Shown here piece after piece: positions 17,364 to 25,389 of a stretch of 35,600 nt of DNA. The position numbers and the translations under genes were made by a program. The stretch is from the NCBI GenBank assembly GCA_018711925.1, contig DVHR01000025.1:1-35600 (forward strand), written 5' to 3'. Numbering within the stretch: position 1 is the first letter of the stretch; each line of letters opens with the position of its first letter. The notes under the pieces were generated by a model. The model was not told the DNA's origin, did no database searches, and saw only the letters and a program-made list of their open reading frames with translations. This DNA comes from Candidatus Coprenecus pullicola. Its GTDB lineage: Bacteria > Bacteroidota > Bacteroidia > Bacteroidales > UBA932.

Positions 17364-19091
17364 ATGGCAGAGAATACTGTTAAGACTCCATGGTATCCTT
17401 ATACCGAAGGAGTCCCCGTTCATCTGGAGTACTTCAAAGGCTCCATGTTCGACATGGTGGCTTCTGTGGCAGCCAGATACCCCAACTACGTAGCGTTTGA
17501 CTTCATGGGCAAGTCCACGACCTACGCAAAGATGATCAAGAAGATAGAACAGTGTGCCCAGGCATTGAAGACCATAGGCATCCGCAAAGGAGACTGCGTG
17601 ACCATCGCCATGCCCAACTGCCCTCAGGCCATCTACATGTTCTACGCCATCAACCTCATCGGCGGCATCGCAAGCATGGTTCACCCGCTTTCGAGCGAGA
17701 AGGAGATCGAGTTCTATCTCAACGAGTCCAACAGTATCACCGTCATCACCCTGGACCAGTTCTACGGCAAGATCGAGGCCATACGCAAGAACACCGGCAT
17801 CGTCAACGTCATCCTCGCCCGTATCAAGGACGAGCTGGCCCAGCCTCTGAAAGCCGGCTACATGATCACCGAAGGCTACAAGATCGCCAAGATACCCAAG
17901 GATGCCCCGGTCATCACCTGGAAGAACTTCATGAAGCTCTCCAAATGCTGCTTCTACAACTACAAGGTAGAGCGCAGCGATGACGATCCCGCAGTCATCC
18001 TCTACTCCGGCGGCACCACCGGCACCACCAAGGGCATCATGCTCACCAACCGCAACTTCAATGCCCTCGCCGAGCAGGTCATCGCCACCAACCCGATGTT
18101 CGGTCCAGGGGACAAGATGCTGGCCGCCATGCCCGTCTTCCACGGCTTCGGCCTCGGTGTCTGCATCCACACGATGCTGGCCAAGGGCGGAAGATGCGTG
18201 CTTGTGCCTAGATTTACCCCTAAGAGCTATTCCAAGCTCATAACCAAGAACAAATGCAACTTCATCGCCGGCGTACCCACCCTCTACGAGGCCATGCTGC
18301 GCCTGCCCAATATGGAGAAGGCCGATTTCTCCCACCTCAAGGGCGTGTTCTCCGGCGGAGACTCCCTGTCCATCGAGCTCAAGAAGAAGATGGACAAGTT
18401 CCTCGCCGACCACAAGGCCACCATCAAGGTGCGCGAGGGCTACGGTACCACCGAGTGCGTCACCGCCTGCTGCCTGACTCCGGTCAAGCTCCAGAAAGAG
18501 GGCAGCATCGGCATACCTTTCCCCGACACCTATTTCAAGATAGTCAAGCCAGATACGGAGGAGGAAATGCCTTACGGCGAGGAGGGCGAGATAGTGCTCT
18601 CCGGCCCCACCGTCATGCTCGGCTACTACAACAAGCCTGAGGAGACCGCCAAGACCCTGCGCAAGCACGCCGACGGCCTGACCTGGCTCTATACCGGCGA
18701 CCTCGGCTGCATGGACGACCAGGGCTTCGTCTACTTCCGAGGCCGTATCAAGAGAATGATCGTCACTTCAGGCTACAATGTCTATCCGGCTCAGCTCGAG
18801 AACATCCTCGATGCCCACGAGAAAGTGCAGATGAGCTGCATCATCGGCGTGTCCGACCCCTACAAGATGCAGAAAGTAAAGGCCTTCGTCATGCTCCGTC
18901 CCGGTTATGAACCCACACAGGAGACCAAGGACGAGCTGCTGGCCTACTGCCGCAAGTACATTGCCAAGTACGCCATGCCCTATGACATCGAATTCCGCAA
19001 CGAGTTGCCTAAAACCCTTGTCGGCAAGGTAGCCTACCGCGTACTCGAAGAGGAGGAGGCAAGGAAAACTCAGGCTGCTGACAAAAAGTAA
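17364..19091 (+). CDS. AMP-dependent acyl-CoA synthetase/ligase
   Basis: The 575-residue enzyme belongs to the ANL adenylate-forming family. It shows the P-loop-like YSGGTTGTTKGI, the motif EGYGTTE (A5 region), the YTGDLG (A7 region), GYNVYPAQLE and the catalytic Lys near the end in PKTLVGKVAYR. It activates a carboxylic acid with ATP and transfers it to CoA. The start is taken at ATG 17364 (MAENTVKTPWYPYTE); an earlier in-frame ATG would add an unconvincing N-terminus. The next gene, an acyltransferase, begins 5 bases after the stop, so the pair probably activates a fatty acid and then uses it on a lipid. Substrate chain length cannot be read from sequence. Confidence 0.93.
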   Translation: MAENTVKTPWYPYTEGVPVHLEYFKGSMFDMVASVAARYPNYVAFDFMGKSTTYAKMIKKIEQCAQALKTIGIRKGDCVTIAMPNCPQAIYMFYAINLIGGIASMVHPLSSEKEIEFYLNESNSITVITLDQFYGKIEAIRKNTGIVNVILARIKDELAQPLKAGYMITEGYKIAKIPKDAPVITWKNFMKLSKCCFYNYKVERSDDDPAVILYSGGTTGTTKGIMLTNRNFNALAEQVIATNPMFGPGDKMLAAMPVFHGFGLGVCIHTMLAKGGRCVLVPRFTPKSYSKLITKNKCNFIAGVPTLYEAMLRLPNMEKADFSHLKGVFSGGDSLSIELKKKMDKFLADHKATIKVREGYGTTECVTACCLTPVKLQKEGSIGIPFPDTYFKIVKPDTEEEMPYGEEGEIVLSGPTVMLGYYNKPEETAKTLRKHADGLTWLYTGDLGCMDDQGFVYFRGRIKRMIVTSGYNVYPAQLENILDAHEKVQMSCIIGVSDPYKMQKVKAFVMLRPGYEPTQETKDELLAYCRKYIAKYAMPYDIEFRNELPKTLVGKVAYRVLEEEEARKTQAADKK

Positions 19092-19096
19092 ACTGA

Positions 19097-20302
19097 ATGA
19101 AGTCAGGCAGTTCAAAGATTACCAAAGGCGTGGGCTTCCAGCGCGGAGTCTACGCCTTTTGCCGTACATTCGTGGGCCCTTTCGTCAACATCATCCTGCA
19201 CATCAGGTACAAACCGTGCAAGGTGCGCAGCCGGACATTCCTGTGCCTGGGCAACCACACCCAGAACCTCGACCCAGCCCTGATGGTCATCGGCACACGG
19301 AGGCACATGCGTTTCGTGGCCAATGCCTCCCTGACCAGGGGCATAGCCGGATTCTTCCTCAACCCGTTGTTCGGTATAATTCCCAGAGAGAAAGGCGCCA
19401 AGGGAGATGCCGCCATTGCCTTGATAGAAGCCAATCTCCGGGCTGGCGTATCCGTCGGAATGTTTCCCGAGGGCAACCGCAGCTGGGACGGCGAGACCGA
19501 GTTTATCTCGCCCCGCACCGCCGCACTGGTCAAGGATACGGGCGTGGCTCTGCTTACCTATCGTCTGACCGGAGGCTATCTGCTGCGTCCGAGATGGGCC
19601 GATCACAAGCGCAAGGGGCCGATGTACGGAGAATTGGTCCACGAATACACTCCTGAGGAACTTGCCGGGATGACGGTGGACGAGGTCTATGAGGCCATCT
19701 GCCGGGACCTGTATGTCAATGCCTACGAGACCCAGGCCGCCAGCGGGGCGTTGTACAGCGGCAAGGCCCTGGCGGAGGGACTGCAGTATGCGGCCTATCT
19801 CTGCCCGCACTGCCTGCGCTTCGGTACGATACAGACCTCCGGAGACAATATCACCTGTGACTGCGGACTTTCCGCCCGTCTGCTTGAGACAGGATGGTTT
19901 GAGAAGGGGGAGAATATGCCCTTTGATAATTTTTCCCAGTGGAACCGCTTCCAGAAACGTTGGGTACACGAGAACTGCGGGGCCCTGCGGCTGCATACGG
20001 AAGAGCCGATAGTCTGCGACAATGACTGCTTCAAACTTACATTGAAAAAGGACGGAGTCTTCACCCACTTGTCGGACAATGCCTCCGTGGCCATGTACGG
20101 AGACCGGCTGGAAATATTCTACGGTGATCAGAAGATAGTCTACAGTATCGGTGAGATAACCGGTTACGGCACCTTCCTGTCCCGTTCGATGTATTTCAAC
20201 TGCGGCCCGTCCGTCCGCTATCAGCTCATCGCCACGAAGCCTGTCTCCACCCTAAAATACTACGCCCTCTGGCGCGGTCTGTCCGGCCGCGAGTACCTAT
20301 AG
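19097..20302 (+). CDS. 1-acyl-glycerol-phosphate acyltransferase-like (PlsC domain) protein with zinc ribbon
   Basis: The 401-residue protein has the acyltransferase motif NHTQNLDP (catalytic His54, Asp59) and the second motif FPEGNRSWDG (about 123-132). It also has the motif PREKG typical of PlsC enzymes. The C-terminal half has CPHC ... CDCG, a zinc-ribbon-like pair not usual in PlsC, then a beta-rich region of unknown role. It is co-directional with the acyl-CoA synthetase (5-base gap). The most likely job is acyl transfer to a lipid at the membrane face, using the CoA ester from its neighbour; this is inference. The stop is shared with the convergent gene in the palindrome CTATAG. Confidence 0.85.
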   Translation: MKSGSSKITKGVGFQRGVYAFCRTFVGPFVNIILHIRYKPCKVRSRTFLCLGNHTQNLDPALMVIGTRRHMRFVANASLTRGIAGFFLNPLFGIIPREKGAKGDAAIALIEANLRAGVSVGMFPEGNRSWDGETEFISPRTAALVKDTGVALLTYRLTGGYLLRPRWADHKRKGPMYGELVHEYTPEELAGMTVDEVYEAICRDLYVNAYETQAASGALYSGKALAEGLQYAAYLCPHCLRFGTIQTSGDNITCDCGLSARLLETGWFEKGENMPFDNFSQWNRFQKRWVHENCGALRLHTEEPIVCDNDCFKLTLKKDGVFTHLSDNASVAMYGDRLEIFYGDQKIVYSIGEITGYGTFLSRSMYFNCGPSVRYQLIATKPVSTLKYYALWRGLSGREYL

Positions 20303-21265
20303 GGTTTCGAGCTGAAGCATCAGCATTCCGGTGGATATATCCTTGAAAATGACTTTCTTGTCGCGGTCCAGCAGGTAAAGGGACGGAATGGCGCGGACAT
20401 CGTAGACAAGATTGTCGCGTATGGACAGGTCCTGGTTGTAACCGGTAATCCAGTCCTCCGGATAATCTGACAGGCCCTGATACCAGGCGGACACATCCTC
20501 GTCAATATAGATGCTCAGAAGAGCCAGACGGCCTTGTTGCTCCATAGAATTGATAATCGGAGAACTCTTCAACATACCGATAATCTCCCGGCAGGCCGGG
20601 CATCCGGGATTGGAGAACAGCAGGAGAGTGTACTCGCTCCGGGTCTCGTAGAGGCTGTGCATACGGCCCTTGGCATCGGTGTAAGTAAAATCTGCCGCGG
20701 GTGTTCCGGGAGCATTGTTCCTGCATGTCGCCAGCTGCTGCTGATAGTAAGTGCTGTAATGCTCACCGGTACGCCTGGTGCTGAGGACGCTTTCCACCAC
20801 GGGGATATAAAATCCCTCATTGCGCAGCTCCGACAGCGGGTTCCACAAAGCCGACTCCATAACCGTCACGAAAAAGTCATAGATATGCCCCGATGTGTCT
20901 GTCACAGCCGATTCCTCGGCGAGCGACATCAGGTGACGCTGGGCCTCCTGCGCTTTATTATAAGGTATAGACCACAGCGCCATAATATATTCCCTGACTG
21001 CCTGAGTCATGCCGGCCTCCGTCACTCCACCGACAAGGGTGTCGGATATGCCGCTCCACACCTGCACTGAATCAAAGTACCGGTTCCAGTAATGCGATGC
21101 GGCATACTCGGCCGCTTCCTGACCTGTCAGCATGGAAGGGACGGACACATACGGGAAAGCATACGGGCCTTTTTCAGTATCTGTCCCCCTATGAAAATTA
21201 CACCCGCTTATAAATACGGGTGTAATCATCAAAAAAAGTAAAGTTATGAAAAAAGATTTATTCAT
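20297..21265 (-). CDS. Thioredoxin-fold lipoprotein (DUF5106/TlpA-like)
   Basis: The 322-residue product has a lipoprotein signal (ITPVFISGCNF) and an N-terminal alpha-helical part that resembles DUF5106. The C-terminal thioredoxin-like domain contains the redox pair GCPACRE and the cis-Pro region RAIPSLYLLDRD. It probably reduces or exchanges disulfides at the periplasmic or outer face. Its start lies only 7 bases downstream of the tRNA-Gln 3' end, so the two are likely on one transcript and no separate 5' leader fits. The 3' end overlaps the convergent acyltransferase by 6 bases. Confidence 0.8.
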   Translation of the reverse strand: MNKSFFITLLFLMITPVFISGCNFHRGTDTEKGPYAFPYVSVPSMLTGQEAAEYAASHYWNRYFDSVQVWSGISDTLVGGVTEAGMTQAVREYIMALWSIPYNKAQEAQRHLMSLAEESAVTDTSGHIYDFFVTVMESALWNPLSELRNEGFYIPVVESVLSTRRTGEHYSTYYQQQLATCRNNAPGTPAADFTYTDAKGRMHSLYETRSEYTLLLFSNPGCPACREIIGMLKSSPIINSMEQQGRLALLSIYIDEDVSAWYQGLSDYPEDWITGYNQDLSIRDNLVYDVRAIPSLYLLDRDKKVIFKDISTGMLMLQLETL

Positions 21266-21272
21266 CTCATTG

Positions 21273-21343
21273 TTGACCTAAGAGGATTCGAACCTCTACA
21301 GACAGAACCAAAATCTGTAGTGCTACCATTACACCATAGGTCA
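21273..21343 (-). tRNA. tRNA-Gln (UUG)
   Basis: Seventy-one bases fold as a cloverleaf: acceptor TGACCTA / TAGGTCA (7 bp), D-arm with AATGGTA, anticodon stem ACAGA / TCTGT with loop TTTTGGT (anticodon TTG), T-arm with GTTCGAATC. The discriminator is A and CCA is not encoded. A -7 box stands 11 bases upstream. Confidence 0.95.
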
Positions 21344-21354
21344 ATACCGGACTG

Positions 21355-21362
21355 CAAATGTA
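21355..21362 (-). promoter_or_regulatory. -7 box of the tRNA-Gln
   Basis: TACATTTG on the minus strand matches TAnnTTTG and lies 11 bases before the tRNA 5' end. The upstream DNA is very A/T-rich, as expected for a strong promoter. Confidence 0.7.
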
Positions 21363-21374
21363 GTATTTTTATTT

Positions 21375-21770
21375 TTAAAATTGAAAAATGTTTCTCACAA
21401 TCCACCATGCGATGATGACTGCGAATACCGTCCATACAGTCACCCGGCCGTTGAGCCTTTCATAAAGCACCGGGAATCGTCGTCTCATCATCCAGGAAAA
21501 GCACATAAGAGCCAGAAATGGTATGGAGAGTACCAGAAGTGCATTGTGCCTGAACGCATCTCCTACCTGAAGATGCAAAAGAGCATGTATGGCGCGTTGG
21601 GAGCCGCATCCTGGACATTTCAGGCCAGTCAGCAGATAAAAGAGGCATTTGGGAGAATATACCGAATCCTCCGGATCCACCCGGTACAGCCACAGCGCAG
21701 CCAATACAGCGCACATGAGCGCCACCGTAATCAATACATAATACAGTCCGCGCTTTTTCAGAACAGACAT
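21375..21770 (-). CDS. DUF2752 small membrane protein
   Basis: The 131-residue product has three predicted membrane helices (near 11-30, 72-93 and 108-130). Its hallmark is LTGLKCPGCGSQRAIHALLHL, the Cys-Pro-x-Cys-Gly-x-x-Arg motif of DUF2752. Function is unknown in the family. It overlaps the start-side end of the CD225 gene by 13 bases, so the two are translationally coupled. It is the last gene of the three-gene cluster 21.4-22.6 kb. Confidence 0.85.
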   Translation of the reverse strand: MSVLKKRGLYYVLITVALMCAVLAALWLYRVDPEDSVYSPKCLFYLLTGLKCPGCGSQRAIHALLHLQVGDAFRHNALLVLSIPFLALMCFSWMMRRRFPVLYERLNGRVTVWTVFAVIIAWWIVRNIFQF

Positions 21771-22153
21771 GCCGTCGTGTAGTAGAAACTTTCATCCCAC
21801 CATGTTGCCCACGACACACCCACCAGAATCAGTATCACATACACTATCCACAATAGCACACTCAGCAGAATTCCGGCCAAAGACCAGTTTCTGGCTTTTT
21901 TGGAATAGGAACATGCCTCGTCTATACGGCCGGCATACCAGCAGGAATCCACCTTAGAGGCGTACACTATGCCGACGATTCCGAACGGCAGGCAACAGAA
22001 TATTGTCACCAGAATGGACAGTACAAGGTATGTGGACGGTTTCTCCGCCCGAGGGTATGCCCTCCCCGGACCGTCCTCAGACTGGCTGTATCCGCAGTTG
22101 GTACAGAATCTTGTTCCGTCCGGCAATTGTGCTCCGCAATTTTTACAGTACAT
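21758..22153 (-). CDS. Zinc-ribbon plus CD225/dispanin membrane protein
   Basis: The 131-residue protein opens with a zinc ribbon (MYCKNCGAQLPDGTRFCTNCG). It continues with two membrane helices around SILVTIFCCLPFGIVGIVYASKVD and SLAGILLSVLLWIVYVIL, with a loop GRIDEACSYSKKARNWS between. That is the CD225/dispanin pattern shared with animal interferon-induced transmembrane proteins; bacterial members have unknown function. It lies between the TM2 and DUF2752 genes, all minus strand. Confidence 0.85.
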   Translation of the reverse strand: MYCKNCGAQLPDGTRFCTNCGYSQSEDGPGRAYPRAEKPSTYLVLSILVTIFCCLPFGIVGIVYASKVDSCWYAGRIDEACSYSKKARNWSLAGILLSVLLWIVYVILILVGVSWATWWDESFYYTTACLF

Positions 22154-22170
22154 GACTTAAATTCTTTAGA

Positions 22171-22587
22171 TTAGAAAAGGGGAAACGTCTTATCAGTATT
22201 GTAATACTTCTCATTAAAGCCATCATCGGTCATTGTGAGGATGATGATACCTTGAATAAGCATTACTATCTGCCATACACCGCAGGTACACAAGGACAGG
22301 AGAATCGACAGCAGTCCCGCCGTGGTTTTCTCAAGATAGAAATAGTGAATACCGAAGCCTCCCAGGAATAAGGCGAGAAGTCCGGCAGTCAGCCTGTCTT
22401 TGGGGTACCGGTTCCGGGCGCCGGGATTAGACGCTCCGCATTGAGGACAGTACTTCAGGTTCTGCGGCATCTTCGCTCCACAGTTGGGACAGAACACCTC
22501 TTTCACGACGGGCGCACCGCAATGAGGACACACCGATGCGGAATCAGAAATCTGCTGACCGCATTCTTTACAATTTACAAGAGCCAT
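22171..22587 (-). CDS. Double zinc-ribbon TM2-domain membrane protein
   Basis: The 138-residue product has two Cys-rich zinc ribbons (CKECGQQISDSASVCPHCG; CPNCGAKMPQNLKYCPQCG). A TM2 domain follows with the GGFGIHYFYL motif and LLSILLSLCTCGVWQIVMLIQGI. The family is widespread and poorly understood. It has its own -7 box and lies first in a cluster of three small zinc-ribbon/membrane genes. Confidence 0.88.
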   Translation of the reverse strand: MALVNCKECGQQISDSASVCPHCGAPVVKEVFCPNCGAKMPQNLKYCPQCGASNPGARNRYPKDRLTAGLLALFLGGFGIHYFYLEKTTAGLLSILLSLCTCGVWQIVMLIQGIIILTMTDDGFNEKYYNTDKTFPLF

Positions 22588-22616
22588 GGGTTAAGGATTA
22601 AATTCTTCAATATCTG

Positions 22617-22624
22617 CAAATTTA
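22617..22624 (-). promoter_or_regulatory. -7 box of the TM2/CD225/DUF2752 cluster
   Basis: TAAATTTG on the minus strand matches TAnnTTTG, 29 bases upstream of the ATG at 22587. Confidence 0.6.
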
Positions 22625-22670
22625 AAATAAATCCGTTTATGTCATGCATCAATCCGGACAAATCGCATGC

Positions 22671-23141
22671 TTATTGCCCTAACACAGGCAGGCTGTCCCC
22701 GAAAATATAGTAGAGGGCGAGCCAGAAGGCGAAGCGGGTGCCCTTGCCGATGAGCATGAAGAGGGCGCAGCGTCCGAAATGGAGCTTGTAGAAGCCGAGG
22801 CCTATGGCGAAGACGTCACCTACGAAAGGCAGCCAGGTCATGAACGCCAGCAGGGAACCGTACTTGTCTATCTTCGATTTCTGTCTCAGCAGGGTCTCCT
22901 CCTTGACGTGAAACCACTTTTCTATCCATTCCCATTTGCCGATGCGGCCTATCCAGTAGGAGGTCAGGCCGCCGAGCCAGTTGCCGGCGGTGGCGACAAT
23001 CCACGACAGCACAGGGTCGCCTCCGGCCAGTAGTATGCCCACTATCAGGAAATCAGAGGAGAAAGGTATGACAGTAGCGGCCAAAAAAGTTCCGATAAAC
23101 AGACCTATGTAGCCCAAATCGAGTAGGAATGACATGTCCAT
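22671..23141 (-). CDS. YqaA-type / VTT-domain membrane protein
   Basis: The 156-residue protein has several membrane helices and the family-type segments TFLAATVIPFSSDFLIVGIL, ATAGNWLGGLTSYWIGRIG and MTWLPFVGDVFAIGLGFYKLH. They match the YqaA branch of DedA/VTT proteins, which are thought to help lipid or small-molecule movement across the membrane. It starts 4 bases after tadA, with an AGGAGG-like sequence ahead of the ATG (inside the end of tadA), so it is part of the 22.7-26.05 kb operon. Family role remains uncertain. Confidence 0.85.
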   Translation of the reverse strand: MDMSFLLDLGYIGLFIGTFLAATVIPFSSDFLIVGILLAGGDPVLSWIVATAGNWLGGLTSYWIGRIGKWEWIEKWFHVKEETLLRQKSKIDKYGSLLAFMTWLPFVGDVFAIGLGFYKLHFGRCALFMLIGKGTRFAFWLALYYIFGDSLPVLGQ

Positions 23142-23145
23142 ACCG

Positions 23146-23586
23146 CTACCTCCTTATTTTTTTGAAGAATTCCGTCATGACGGCACCGCACTCCTCTGCC
23201 AGCACACCCTTGATGAGTTTAGTCCTCGGATGCAGCAGGGACGGGGAGAATAGGGTGTAGCCCCGCTTCGGGTCATCCGCTCCGTAGACCAGTGCCCCGA
23301 CCTGTGTCCAGGCCATGGCGGCGGCACACATCGGACAAGGCTCGACTGTGACGTATAGGGTGCATTCTGGCAAGTATTTTCCGCCAATGTAGGCAGTGGC
23401 GGCCGTCATGGCCAGCATCTCCGCATGGGCGGTGGGGTCGTGAAGAGTCTCGGTCTGGTTGTGCGCCCGGGCGATGATGCGTCCCTCGCACACCACTACC
23501 GCTCCGATGGGGATTTCCCCCTCGTCCCAGGCACGCCTGGCCTCTTTCAGGGCCTCGCGCATGTATTTTTCGTGGTCAGTGTTCAT
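23146..23586 (-). CDS. tadA: tRNA-specific adenosine deaminase (nucleoside deaminase)
   Basis: The 146-residue protein has the zinc-deaminase motifs HAEML (His54, Glu56) and PCPMCAAAM (Cys84, Cys87). The active-site Glu and C-terminal TEFFKKIRR fit TadA, which turns wobble adenosine into inosine in tRNA-Arg. A guanine deaminase is less likely by length and motif spacing. The start at 23586 overlaps the Fic gene's stop by 11 bases. It is the fourth gene of the minus-strand operon. Confidence 0.9.
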   Translation of the reverse strand: MNTDHEKYMREALKEARRAWDEGEIPIGAVVVCEGRIIARAHNQTETLHDPTAHAEMLAMTAATAYIGGKYLPECTLYVTVEPCPMCAAAMAWTQVGALVYGADDPKRGYTLFSPSLLHPRTKLIKGVLAEECGAVMTEFFKKIRR

Positions 23587-24667
23587 TGTTGTCCAATATT
23601 TTCCAGGAACCGTTCTTCTTTGCTCCGGTCCTTTCTATTATGCCTTTCTCACGAAGCCGGTCAATAGCCCGCTTTATAGTGCTCCGTGATTTTTTGATAT
23701 GGGTTGCTATGTTCTCTATCTTAATAGACGGATTGTCGGCAATAACCTGTAAAACAGCTATTTCCACTAAAGAGGCCTCCCCGGTCAGATGTTTTAAAGG
23801 TTCATTTTGAACCTTTAAATCCCGGCTTAAAGGTTCATTTTGAACCTTTAAAGTGTCTGCTTTTATGTGCAGTGTCCTGTTTCTTAAATCTGCCTTCTCG
23901 TTGAGAATGAGGTGCCGCAGAAATCTCTCCAATGGTTCTGTAGTGGTTGTTATTCCGTTTTTCAAGTCATTGTAATTGGCCCTGACGAGAGCATTGCGGA
24001 AAAACCATGAGTGCCTCTCAAAAGTGTCATTTTCCACATTGAACCCGAAATTACGGAGATATTTTATCAGGAATACAGCGGTTGTGCGGGTATTGCCCTC
24101 ACCGAACGGATGAATCTGCCATAGACCGGAGATGAATCTTGCGATATGACTTACAGCTTCGTCTGCTGACAGCCCCTCGTAGGAAAATTCCCTTTCAGTG
24201 GAGATATCGTATTCCAAGGTGTCCGTTATCAGACCTGCACCGGCATAGGTGACAGTGCCTCCGTCCAGAACCCATTCCTTTTTTGTGATGTTGTAGTCCC
24301 GGATGCGGCCTGCAAACTTGTATATACCTGTGAAAAGATACCGGTGAATGCGTATGAGCTCCGCAGGAGACATGGAGAAGGTCTGTTCGGCAAGAAGTTC
24401 CGTTATCCTGTAGGAGACTGTGTCGGCCTCTTTTGTACGTTCATCATCGGTGGTCTCTCTCGCGGTGCGGCTTTCGTAGTAGGACTCTATGCGCTGCCTG
24501 ACATCCTGAAGCGTAATCTCTCCCTCTATATGCTCGCGTGCGGTGTCTATAAGGTATGCCGAAGGCTTCAGTCCGTCCACGTCCTGAAGTCCGATGGCCG
24601 TCCGCCATGCCTGTGCCCGCTCCGCCCTCGACGGCTCACCCTGCCTTATGTATTCCTCAAAGTCCAT
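23576..24667 (-). CDS. Fic family protein (AMPylation-type) with C-terminal winged helix
   Basis: The 363-residue protein has the Fic motif HPFGEGNTR (about 186-194), close to the canonical HPFx(D/E)GNxR, so a nucleotidyl (AMP) transferase is expected. An N-terminal part (HIEGEITLQDVRQRIESYY) resembles the VbhA-like antitoxin region of Fic proteins and may self-inhibit, but the usual S/TxxxE(G/N) form is not exact. The C-terminal region (about 300-355) is a winged helix (ATHIKKSRSTIKRAIDRLREKGIIERTG). Between them lies a linker with LKVQNEPL twice (about 273-292). ATG 24667 is preferred; a GTG at 24673 overlaps the upstream stop. DUF3307 lies upstream with a 2-base gap, tadA overlaps downstream. 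Confidence 0.88.
   Translation of the reverse strand: MDFEEYIRQGEPSRAERAQAWRTAIGLQDVDGLKPSAYLIDTAREHIEGEITLQDVRQRIESYYESRTARETTDDERTKEADTVSYRITELLAEQTFSMSPAELIRIHRYLFTGIYKFAGRIRDYNITKKEWVLDGGTVTYAGAGLITDTLEYDISTEREFSYEGLSADEAVSHIARFISGLWQIHPFGEGNTRTTAVFLIKYLRNFGFNVENDTFERHSWFFRNALVRANYNDLKNGITTTTEPLERFLRHLILNEKADLRNRTLHIKADTLKVQNEPLSRDLKVQNEPLKHLTGEASLVEIAVLQVIADNPSIKIENIATHIKKSRSTIKRAIDRLREKGIIERTGAKKNGSWKILDNNEH
23794..23851. repeat. Two tandem palindromes inside the Fic coding sequence
   Basis: Each is a palindrome with perfect arms TTAAAGGTTCA and TGAACCTTTAA around a 3-base TTT centre (23794-23818 and 23827-23851). The two units are spaced by exactly 33 bases (11 codons) and each encodes LKVQNEPL on the minus strand. 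They lie in the linker between Fic domain and winged helix. Confidence 0.8.
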
Positions 24668-24669
24668 TG

Positions 24670-25389
24670 TCACTGCATTTTGATTTTAACCGTGATAAGT
24701 CCGACAGCAATAGCAATGCCAAAACTTAGAAGTGTCCCTACAAGGACATATTCTGTTCTATCGGTGTCCGAATCCTTGAACCTGAGAATGGACTTAGCGG
24801 CGATGACAAACCCTATGGCTCCGTACTGTCCGATAAGCACAAAAATCAAAGTCAGCAGCCTTTCCAGACTGCCGATCAGCGCACCGGCATTTCGCATATT
24901 CTTGCAAGATGCGCCCTCTCCTAATTGATATTTTTGCAACACTTTTTTTATCAGAATATTGGTCGGTTTACAGCAGAACAGTACACCGGCAATAAGAAGT
25001 GGAAGAGAGATAGAGAGTGAGCAAGAATTGTCTATCTTTTGCAAAGGTAATAAGTCTGTTGCGTCATATATGACAGATACAGCGAGAATAACAGCTATGT
25101 GCAGCAGTTGGTCAAATATAAAAACCGAAAGCCTCTCTTTGCAATAAAGTTTTGACAAATCAATGAGCCAGTGCGAAACGGCTATGACAAAAGCATAAAT
25201 TATGAAGCCTGTTTGAGGGACCATTATCCATGACAGGATGCCGATTATAAGGGAGTGGGCATACAAAAAGCGGCTTTTTATTTTAAACGCCTCTTTCTGA
25301 CGGCAAAGTTTGTCATTCTGGCAGTAGAAATCCCCCACGAGGTGAGCGGTAAACAGACTTAAAAGCAACCAACTATTCATATCCTTCAA
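24670..25389 (-). CDS. DUF3307 membrane protein
   Basis: The 239-residue product has at least five hydrophobic helices. The N-terminal segment SLFTAHLVGDFYCQND and later HWLIDLSKLY are the typical DUF3307 signature (LxAHxLGDFxxQ ... HxxxD). Members usually sit next to a SatD-like regulator, as here: the SatD-like gene overlaps by 17 bases upstream, and Fic follows 2 bases downstream. Function is unknown; by layout it may be an effector or sensor membrane component. Its base composition is AT-richer than the flanking housekeeping genes. Confidence 0.82.
   Translation of the reverse strand: MKDMNSWLLLSLFTAHLVGDFYCQNDKLCRQKEAFKIKSRFLYAHSLIIGILSWIMVPQTGFIIYAFVIAVSHWLIDLSKLYCKERLSVFIFDQLLHIAVILAVSVIYDATDLLPLQKIDNSCSLSISLPLLIAGVLFCCKPTNILIKKVLQKYQLGEGASCKNMRNAGALIGSLERLLTLIFVLIGQYGAIGFVIAAKSILRFKDSDTDRTEYVLVGTLLSFGIAIAVGLITVKIKMQ

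Noticed and set aside
17187..18668. Long minus-strand frame of 493 codons opposite the acyl-CoA synthetase
   Set aside because: Antisense shadow of a well-supported gene in GC-rich sequence; low-complexity Gly/Val/Leu-rich product.
19097..20302. Fused acyltransferase and zinc-dependent enzyme
   Set aside because: The CPHC/CDCG residues look like a structural zinc ribbon; no zinc-enzyme active site was recognised.
21273..21343. tRNA-Gln as an integration site for an island
   Set aside because: No second copy of the tRNA end, integrase or element boundary is visible in the window.
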